Shown in pieces: positions 55,588 to 64,000 of a DNA stretch of 64,000 bases. A model generated the notes under the pieces. That model made no database searches. It saw only the letters and a program-made list of their open reading frames with translations, and had not been told where the DNA came from. How positions within the stretch are numbered: position 1 is the stretch's first letter; the number at the start of each line of letters is the position of its first letter. Source of the stretch: Sambucus nigra (Eukaryota; Streptophyta; Magnoliopsida; Dipsacales; Adoxaceae); contig OX422210.1 of NCBI GenBank assembly GCA_949130495.1, positions 639,182,585-639,246,584 of the forward strand, written 5' to 3'. Both the position numbers and the translations under genes were made by a program.

Positions 55588-56902
55588 AATCTCCCCCTTT
55601 GGTTATTTTGGTACAAAAAACAAACTGAAAACAAAACCTCTTAGACAAGTATTACTAATGCCCTCCCAAACTCAAAAAGGAAAGACACTTGTGACATTGT
55701 CTTCAACTAAACATCTTCATTGTGTAGTCCATGATATCATCAAGGCAAAATAGACCTACACACATGAAGTAAAAGAAATATCGCGTGACGCATGAAGTCT
55801 GAAGAAAGCATAAAAATTCCCCCTCAATATGTTCTTCCACCTTTTTGTCAGTAATAGATAAAGGGTTGGATACTAATCCTGAAATGTTAGCATCACATGA
55901 AACCAAATTTGAAATATCATCACAAGGGTAAATAGTTAAGCATATGCAATGAGAATTCAATAAAGTAACCTACTATTTTTTAAAACATTTTAAAATATTG
56001 AGTATATAAAAAGTACATATGTATAAAAAAGTGCATATAAATACAAATACGAACAGTCACACCATTGAGTAGCACAAAATATCCAAATCATGAAAATGGA
56101 ATGAAATTGGGTGAACTAAAATCATGAAAAAATTCAACATAGGCATACGAACAAAAGTCGCACGAAGTAAAAGAGATAATCCTGAAGAAAGAACTCAATT
56201 TGAACCTTAGGTGTAAAAGTGTTGAACCAAATAAAATTGACTCGACTTATGAAAAATTCCATGAATTTTAATGCTTCTAAAATCAGTAAATCCAAATTAT
56301 TTAATATTTTTAAGGAAGTTTATTATGCAAACTAACTAATCTTCAACATATAACACTCTTAAAATTCTTATATTTTAAGCATACTCTCTCAAAATTTTTG
56401 GATGAGTCATAATGCTCATGATAGAGAAGCATCAATGAAATAAAAAATTAGACTTGACACTTCTATTTTTGTGTGCGGAAATAATCTTATATGCTCTTGC
56501 CAATGGTTGCGTTTAAAGCAAAGAAGATATCTTCTTTCGTAGCCCCTTTCGATTACATAAACAAAAATTATTTTTTTTTCGGGAAAATAAATCTGGGAAA
56601 TGGTTTTTACAAACATAATTTGTTCCCAGTACATTTGTTTCGTTATTAAGCACGATTGAGATGAGAATATTTCGTATTCAAAATACGACAAGCAATTACA
56701 ATGTTCAAAAAGTTTGTGCATGTGTGCAATAAAGGGGATAAAGAGTCTAACATGAAGGAAATAATCGTCAATGACAACGAAATGCTAGCTACGTATTATT
56801 AACCAAACTAAAGAAACGAAGCCAAGTCTCATAATATAATGAATAAGCTACATGAAAGGATCGAATGTATTTTATGATTCGAACATCTTAAATGCACATC
56901 CA
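55588..56902 (-). other. Interior of E3, non-coding
   Basis: Starts with the purine tract. It shares the block GGGCTACGAAAG...CCATTGGCAAGAG (about 56495-56550) with E1's interior. No gag here; that and the 5' LTR would lie right of element F or off the window. Confidence 0.55.
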
Positions 56903-57731
56903 TTGATATGACCAAAGTACACCTGCGAGACCAGGAACCCCAACCTCGACCTGGATTGGAGCCGAGGTAATAGAAGCCCAAGGATGCCTATCATCAGCGT
57001 CTTCCTATATGGGTCGGCCACAGCCGACGTCCTAACATCGTCTCGACTTGGAAGTAACCGAGGTCAGCCTGAAGCTGGGAGCTCAGCATTCGAGGGGTCA
57101 GTCACAGCCGATGTTGCCGACACCTTGTACATCTATCTCGACCCTTCAGCAACTGAGGTCAACAAAAGCCTCATAGGGGCAATCAAGCATCATGTCATCA
57201 TCGGCCCTGGCTGAAGTTGCACCTCATATCTAACCTCGGTCGGCCGTCCTGGCAGAGGTCTTCAGGGAACATTGATCTCATATCAGGTAAAGGTCGTACT
57301 CCACCAGCCTCGTACTCATCCAGGCCGAGATTGGCACCAATTGAAGACATCCGAACACTCATATTCATATGGATGCCCTGGAACACGTGGATAAGTCTAT
57401 TATAACTGAATCATTCCCCCCACGTGAGGGAATATTGAGGTCATCATTACTTAGTTGAGATCAAACAGGTGTCATCCTTGCACTAGTTAGATCAACACAC
57501 ACACATACTCATTGCATGCATAGGGGGTGCATTATACCCCCCACATTATATAAATACTGACCTTCTCCTACTTGGATAAGGATCCAAAATTACAACCCTA
57601 GCTGAAACTCTGTCAATTTACACAGTAGAGAGAGAAAGCTTGAGAGATTGTATTTATGGCTATTAGTGCCTTCATTCAGTGATATTGCTCACACACACTC
57701 ATAGTGGACGTAGGCCATATTAGCTGAACCA

Positions 57732-57825
<94 letters not shown>

Positions 57826-57944
57826 TTTATCCTCTTCTCCTCACTTTCTTCTCCTATATTTGCAAATACTCTTATACTGTCATTGTTATCACTAGTTTGA
57901 GCTTACGAACACCTTGACTAGTGGTGCTATTTCCAGCATCATCA
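56903..57944 (+). repeat. 5' LTR of element F
   Basis: The end at CATCA (57944) is set by the primer site two bases later. The start TTGATATGACCAAAG near 56903 is chosen by likeness to A-C and may be off. TATATAAATA at 57547-57556; U5 hairpin motif AGTGGACGTAGGCC...GCTGAACCACT at 57703-57733. It contains a (TA)n run. Confidence 0.7.
57734..57820. repeat. (TA)n microsatellite in the F LTR
   Basis: About 43 uninterrupted TA units placed directly after the CCACT arm of the U5 hairpin. Confidence 0.97.
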
Positions 57945-57946
57945 TT

Positions 57947-57966
57947 TTGGCGCCGTCTGTGGTAAC
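57947..57966 (+). other. Primer-binding site of element F
   Basis: TTGGCGCCGTCTGTGGTAAC, nearly the same as in C, two bases after the LTR end. Confidence 0.85.
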
Positions 57967-58119
57967 GAGAAGCTATGTCTTCCTTATTTTTTGCTTAACC
58001 TCACCGGAGACTCTGGTGGTGAACCAGGCCTCACCCGTTGTGTGGAGTTGTTTCACCATTGAAAGAGGTCCATTAAGGTACAAAGCTCCTTTACTCTATA
58101 ATCTCTTTAGTATTAACAC

Positions 58120-60127
58120 ATGACGCTGGAATTGCCGCCACCTCTTCCACCGCCTGGTGCTGGAGGGCCTAGTTCCAGCCAGGCACCGCCTCAGTTCGAA
58201 ATGGCAGAAGTGGCAACAGCCTTGAAGTCTTTGGCTGTAACGCAGCAAGCAATGAAGGAGCAGTTTGCACAACTCAGTCAAAACTTGATGAGACCACCTA
58301 GGGTTTCATCGGAGATGATTACTTCGGTGGCTATTCAGCCTCACCCTAGTGCCAGGGGACTACCCCAGGCACCGAGGAAAGACCAACCTATGCCTTAGAA
58401 AAGGAGGGACGTTGCTGACCCTAGACGTTTGCACCTGAGGAGGCAAGGACACCCTTTCCCTGAGGATAGGTATGATGATTTGGAGGTGGAAGATGCTCCA
58501 AAAGATTGTTGGGAGCCGTATGAGGTTTCAAATAACACAATACATCCTATCCAGCAGAGCCGAGGTTGTAGAGGCAAAAGTGGTGAAGAAGCCCAACAAA
58601 GAGGGTCAACTTTTGATCGATTAAGCAGAGGGTAGGCCTTTGAAAGGCTCGGCCCAGTAAATGACCTACGATAGAGGTTATCCAGGTCGAGAAGTGTAGC
58701 CGACTCACAAAGGGAATAAGGGCAACATCGGCCTCATCAAGGCCGACCTAACACAGGATGAGGTAGGGATCAGAAAGAGGTCAGCAGTCGACATTGTGCT
58801 ACGACTGGGGAACCCTCAGTCCACCCCTTAGAGGTGGCTGGGGATAACCTCAGCCAGACCGACATTGCAAGACCATGGAATGACTCCATCTAACGTCTTG
58901 AGGACAAGATAAGAGACCTCATCAAACATCGGGACCCACTACAAAGATGTTTCTCAAAAGGCTCTTCATTCGTGGCTAAGATAGTAAGCTTACCTACCCC
59001 TGCCAATTTCAAGCCACCTACAGTGTCTCCCAAGTATGATGGTAGCACCAACCCTGTAATCATATTGAGATGTACCAGTCTGCGGCGAACATTTACTCAA
59101 TACCAGATGAGATGAAATGTTTCTCTGGGAATTTGACGGGAGCTACACACATCTGGTTTACCTCTTTTCCGAAGAATTCATTCACAACTTCTGTTTTGGG
59201 GTAAGACCTCAAAAGAAGACAACCCATTTGTTGTATGTCAATCAAGGAAAGAATGAGAACCTAAGGGATTACATTTTTAGATTCAACAAAGAAAAACTCG
59301 AGGTTCAAGACTACGAATAGAATATAGCCATGACCGCCGTCATAGGAGGTCTACAGAAAGGGAAGTTGTTGTGAAAATTGGCGAAAGACCCCCCCAAGTC
59401 CATGGCAGAACTATTAGCAACTGCAGGCAAGGTCATAAACACTGAAGAGGCTATGGCAGTAAAATATGAGGATGAGAATGGCGGTAGCAGCAGGAAGTTC
59501 CAAAGAAAGAAGGATGGAAAGAAGAGGTGAGCCGACGATAAGTTCGCATGCTATACCCCTCTAACTGTGAGCTGCGAACACATCCTCAATGAGATTAAGA
59601 ATGACCGGTCACTAAGATGGCCAGAGAAGCTAAAGGCCCCTCCACATAAGAGGAACAAGAACTTGTGGTGCGAGTTCCACCAAGACCATGGCCATGTTAC
59701 AGATAAGTGGTTTGCCTTGAAGGATGAGATCGAGAAGATGTTAAAATCAAGAAAGTTGAGGAAGTATGTTGATGGCAAGGATCCTAACAGGGGAAGAGAT
59801 GACCCTATAAAGAAGAGAAACGATAGATGTCGTGACGATACTCCAGCAAGAAGAGACGATGACTCAGAGGGTGATGATGAGGACGATCTGGACCTCCCAT
59901 CAAAAGATGATAACGCCCCGGTGAAGAGGGTAGGCATGATCTCTTTTGATGTTAACACCATATGCGGAGGACTCACAGGGGGTGGTTCTGAAGTGGATGA
60001 CCGAAAAGCTCATGTGGCGGAAGCCAAGTCAGTGGCCAAGCTAGAAGTGATAAATTTGACATCTTCTGAAGCCAAGCAGAAGAGAAAGAAGGTGGACATG
60101 GACAATATCATAGTTGGGTTCTCCTGA
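58120..60127 (+). pseudogene. gag: gag of element F
   Basis: Starts at ATG 58120 (MTLELPPPLPPPGAGG): a Pro-rich disordered N-terminus with stops at 58396-58398 and later. The gag domain (SLPTPANFKPPTVSPKYDGS) is hit by one frame change near 59060 and another near 59130. Downstream NFCFGVRPQKKTTHLL runs on to 59318. Stops at 59318-59320 and others follow. The zinc knuckle reads CEFHQDHGHVTDKW, the last Cys replaced by Trp. An acidic/basic tail ends at GFS* (60125-60127). Confidence 0.88.
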
Positions 60128-60660
60128 CTCGACTTCAAAGGCATCCTAGCTCCGCATGATGACCCTTTAGTAATCACAACAAGGGTGCATGGATGAGAGG
60201 TACGTAGAATCCTCGTAGATGGTGGAAGTTCGACAGATGTGATGTTCTGGCCCTGCTTCAAAAGCCTAGGCCTTAGCAGAGCTAGGCTGGTACCCTATCA
60301 TCATCCGTTAATGGGCTTCAGCAGTGAAAAGGTCCATCCGTTGGGCATGTATGAGATGGACGTACGAATGGGCGATGAGTGACTTAAAAGGTTAACCTGA
60401 AAGATCAATTTTTTCATAATGGATGAAAATGTCTTCTCGGTCTATAACCTCATCATAGGAAGAGTAGACCTTAAGGAGTTTGAGGTCGTGCCGTCGACGA
60501 TCCACCAGATGCTAAAATTCCCGACCCCCTATGGGGTAGGGGAAGCGCAGGGTGACCAGACCATAGAACGAGAATGCTACTTCAACTCGGTTGAAGAGAG
60601 AGAGGCCCATAAGAGAGCAACCACCACGTATAACATTGATACGCTTGACCCTAGAGATGA
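60128..60660 (+). pseudogene. pro: Aspartic protease of element F
   Basis: Same frame as gag's second half. The active site ILVDGGSSTDV lies near 60215-60245, followed by NLIIGRVDLKEFEVVPST. There are stops before the motif (HG*EVRR) and after it (GDE*LKRLT*). The Gly-Gly variant of the active site is common in Tat elements. Confidence 0.87.
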
Positions 60661-62190
60661 AACGAAATTAAAGAAAGGAGAGGCTGCGAAAGAGGTAGAA
60701 TCCATCATCCTCAATGAGGATGAATCAGAAAAAACCGTCCAAGTCGGCAAAGCCTTAAAGGCACAAATCAAGGAAGAGCTGATAAACTTCGTGAGGAAGA
60801 GGCAAAGTGTCTTCGCTTGGAGTCACGCGGACATGCTTGGCATCGACCCTGAGGTTATGTGCCATAAACTCAACGTGACTAAGGATGCTAAGACAATCAA
60901 ACAGAGACGAAGAGTTTACTCCAGGGATAAGTACGACGTAATTCGGGATGAAGTCAGAAAGTTGGAAGAGGCCGAGTTTATAAGGGTAGTCATATATTCG
61001 GAGTGATTGTTAAACGCAGTCATAGTGCCCAAAGCCAATGGGAAATGGAGGATGTGCATAGACTTCATCGACCTGAACAAGTCTTGCCCAAAAGATAGTT
61101 ATCCCTTGCCTCGGATCGACCAGATGGTAGATGCCACTGCAGGGCATGAGCTCATGAGCTTCATAGACGCGTATTCATGATACAACCATATCTTCATGGA
61201 CGCCAAAGACTCGAAGAAGACAACCTTCATCACTGACAAATGGATATATTACTACAAGGTTATACCCTTCGACTTGAAAAATACGGGGGCAACATATCAA
61301 CGACTTGTGAATAAGATGTTTGAAAACCAAATAGGAAAGACTATGGAGGTGTATGTAGATGATATGTTGACAAAGAGCTTAAAGGCATTCACTCACGTGG
61401 CAGACCTAGAAAAAACCTTCGATACCATGAACTTGTACAGAATGAAACTCAACCCCGCGAAGTGTGTCTTTGGGGTAGGTGCTAGGAAGTTCCTTGGATT
61501 CATTATCAATCAGAGAGGAATAGAGGTGAACCCTGAGAAAATTAAGGCTTTGCTTAGCATCAAGGACGTTCAGAGGCTCACTGGAAGAGTAGCTGCACCT
61601 AACAAATTTGTTTCCAAAGCGACGAATAAGTGTCTTCCATTCTTTAAGGTGATTAAAAAGGCCTTGGAGTGGGAGAAAGAGTGTGAAAAGGATTTTAACC
61701 AACTCAAGTCCTACCTCGAATCTCCCTTGCTCTTATCTCGGCCCTTAGTGGGAGAGAAGTTGTATGTTTATCTAGCAGTTTCTGAATCAGCTATAAGTGC
61801 AGCTATAGTACGAGAAGACGGTGGGGTCCAAAGGCCTGTATACTTCAATAATAAGGCCCTTCAGGGGTCTGAACAGAATTATCCTCGAATGGAAAAGTTA
61901 TCCTACGCCCAGATACATGCTTCTAGGAAGATGAAGCCTTACTTTCAAGCCCATTCCATGGTCATCCTCATGGACTCTCCATTAAGATAGATCCTCCATA
62001 AACCTGAGAAGTCGGGTAGATTGATGACATGGTCCATTGAGTTGGGAGAGTATGACCTTACTTATCAGCCCCGGGTGGCCATCAAAGGGCAGGCACTTGC
62101 AGATTTTGTCGTTGAATTCACATGGGAAGAGGTCGAGGTTGAGAATGACCTAGAGACTGTAGAGTGGTCAAATAGCAACGTCTTTTGAAA
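60661..62190 (+). pseudogene. pol: Reverse transcriptase and first RNase H of element F
   Basis: RT: MCIDFIDLNKSCPKD, FIDAYS*YNHI (stop at a Gly codon of relatives), a changed VIPFDLKNTGATYQRL and YVDD at 61352-61363. The first RNase H has LYVYLAVSE and ILMDSPLR*. Stops lie at 61004-61006 (Trp in relatives), near 61180 and at 61988-61990. A long stretch, 61196-61987, is open and contains the catalytic loop. Confidence 0.9.
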
Positions 62191-62797
62191 TCCTGAAGAG
62201 GTTATGTCCAAGAGAACCAAAAATGGAATAGATGAGAATGAGGAAGACCGGTACCTCTTCAAACATGGAGTCATGTCAGAAGGGAGCTTCTCGTCAGATA
62301 AATATATCTGGAATCTCTTTATTGATGGGTCTTCTTACAAAAGTGGAAGCGGTGCAGGGCTGATACTTTCAGCTCTGGATGGTACTAATGTTGAATATTC
62401 CCTAAGGTTCAACTTCAAGGCATCAAACAATGAGCCAGAATATGAGGCCATGATAGCAGGCCTCTCATTAGCAAATACCCTTAGGGTAAGAAGACTCTTG
62501 TTTCATAGTGACTCAAGGTTAGTTGTTAATTAAGTGTTGGGGGTTTATGAGGCCAAGGATGAAAGGATGGCCAAATACCTGAAGAGGGTGAGAAAGATAC
62601 TCGAAGGTTTCGAAGAGGTAATGATGAAGAGAATACCTCAGCAAAACAACAGCCACGCAGATGCATTAGCAAGGTTAGCTTCGGCAACAAGGACAAACAT
62701 TGGAAGGACAGTCCCAGTTGAGATCTTGCCCAAGGCGACCATTAAAGAAGAAGAGGTCAGTAACCCTTGCCTCAATTTGAACCTAGGGGACTCATAG
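62191..62797 (+). pseudogene. Second (Tat-type) RNase H of element F
   Basis: WNLFIDGSSYKSGSGAGLIL, NEPEYEAM, FHSDSRLVVN and SHADALARLASATR supply all four acidic positions. Stops are at 62531-62533 (Gln in relatives) and 62795-62797 (Trp in relatives). It keeps its catalytic set, unlike the copy in B. Confidence 0.88.
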
Positions 62798-64000
62798 ATG
62801 GACCCCCTATCAGATATATCAAAGAGGGAGAGCTGTCGAAATCAAAACTAGAGAGAAGGAAATTGAGGTACAGAGCTGCAAAAGTTCTCAATAGTAGGAG
62901 AGGTCCTATATAAGAAGGGATTCCTCTTACCTCTACTCAGATGTGTTTATCCTACAGAAGTTCCCCGCGTCCTACAGGAGGTACACGAGGGTTCTTGCTC
63001 CAGTCACATAGGAGGAAGACCTTTGGCCAAGAGGATTTTCACGCAGGGATACTGGTGGTCGACCTTGGCTAAGGATGTTGCATCCTACGTGAAGAGGTGC
63101 AACAAATATCAGAGATTCTCCACTATCCCCCATCAACCTCATCAACCTATGATGTCAATCAGTTCCCCTTGGCCATTCGCAGTATGGGGAATTGACTTAG
63201 TGGGTCCCCTGCCAAGAGCTACAAATAACTACCGATTTTTTATAGTCGCCATTGATTACTTCTCCAAATGGGTAGAGGCTGAGCCGATGATCACGATTAC
63301 AGAGCAGAAGACCTTCTAATTTATTTAGAAGAACATCATATATAGACATGGCCTCCCAAACACCCTCATCTCGGACAACGAAACCCAGCTCAAGAATTCT
63401 TCCTTAGAAAAATATTGCGAAAGAGTTGGGATAAAGCAATTTTTCCCTTCTCCTGGCCGACCTCAGGCAAACGATCAGTCCGAAGTCACAAATAGAACGA
63501 TCCTAGAAGGGATCAAGAAGAGGTTAGAAGAATCTAAGGGTAGATGGACTGAAGAGGTTTATGCTGTGCTATGGGCCTACAGAACAACGACTAGGACACC
63601 AATGGGGGAAACCCAATTTATGTTAGCACATGGCTCAGAGTCCTTCATAACAACAGAAGTGGGACTCCCTACTCATAGGGTTTAAACCTCCGACCTTGAG
63701 AAGAATGGGGAGCAGAGAAGACTTGACCTCGATTTGATCGAAGAGAGAAGGGAAGATGCAGAAATTAGGCAGGAAGCTTACCAGCAGAGAACAATAAAAT
63801 TCTATAATCAAAGGGTAAAATTAAGACCCATAGCTATGGGAGACCTAGTGCTGAAGAAGACGTTACAGAAGGCAAAGAAGCTTCACCCGAATTGTCATGG
63901 TCCTTACAAAGTGGTTGAGTAGGTTGTGCCCGGGATCTACAGGCTAGAAAACCTTGAAGGGGAACCTTTTTCTAATCCTTGTAATGCTAATAATCTAAAA
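62798..64000 (+). pseudogene. int: Integrase of element F (cut by window edge)
   Basis: Two frame changes about 80-90 bases apart (near 62803 and 62890) cancel each other, so the downstream frame equals the upstream one. Zinc domain HEGSCSSHIGG...CNKY has its last Cys replaced by Tyr. Core: GIDLVGPLP, SDNETQL, QSEVTNR. Stops occur near 63317-63330, 63684 and 63920. The C-terminal HGPYKVVE*VVPGIYRLENL reaches the right edge. Confidence 0.9.

Larger units (their letters stand above)
56903..64000 (+). mobile_element. Tat-clade Ty3/gypsy retrotransposon F, 5' part
   Basis: LTR, primer site, gag, protease, RT, RNase H, second RNase H and integrase on the plus strand, running off the window. It belongs to the same clade as A-C (same domain order, DGSS second RNase H, same primer site) but is a different family: longer LTR and clearly diverged protein. 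It seems inserted in E3. The target duplication cannot be tested. Confidence 0.92.

Noticed and set aside
55703..56721. Minus-strand ORFs in E3's interior
   Set aside because: Short, with unlikely composition and no match to E1 beyond a non-coding block.

Overview
The window is repeat-dense nuclear DNA of a flowering plant. No ordinary host gene, tRNA or rRNA is visible. The plant assignment rests on Tat-clade Ty3/gypsy elements with two RNase H domains, plant-type introns, a TR-GAG-like copia family and a Del/Tekay-like solo LTR. I cannot name the species.

Layout, 1-40645: a roughly 12 kb LTR element without recognisable gag or pol (element D; 5' LTR remnant 4601-6980, 3' LTR ending at 40645) hosts younger insertions. 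Element A (1-4600, minus strand) sits in D's 5' LTR. Element B (10969-35243, plus strand, TSD CCTTC) sits in D's interior. Element C (17106-29291, plus strand, TSD CTGGC) sits inside B's integrase. A, B and C belong to one Tat family: LTRs of about 0.55-0.59 kb starting TGTTGATAC, a TTGGCGCCGTCTGTGG-type primer site, and one gag-protease-RT-RNaseH-second RNaseH-integrase frame. All are decayed by stops and a few frameshifts. D carries three tandem arrays: 39-40 bp units in each LTR, then 79 bp and 63 bp units before the 3' LTR.

The most interesting part is the 3' third of B and C. Downstream of integrase each carries a multi-exon gene on the opposite strand (24639-28320 in C, 30566-34223 in B). 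It has its own TATA-like box next to the 3' LTR. Exon 1 resembles the plant 'putative gypsy type transposon' domain, and later exons encode long coiled coils. In C the predicted splice sites join four exons into one frame of about 1,111 codons, broken by one stop. Sense pol and this gene converge on a spacer filled with hairpin-forming repeats (ACCAAC...GTTGGT).

Layout, 40646-56902: after a short non-coding stretch comes a nest of copia-type elements that encode only gag. E1 (42421-50397, plus strand) contains a solo LTR (46731-48706, TSD TTATG). Its 3' LTR is cut by E3 (minus strand), whose own LTR is split by E2 (50725-54774, minus strand), a compact 4 kb LTR-gag-LTR element.

Layout, 56903-64000: element F, a second Tat family on the plus strand with a roughly 1.04 kb LTR and a broken gag-pol, runs off the right edge.

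By hand count the LTR pairs differ by about 2.5% in C and 5.8% in B, which agrees with the nesting order.
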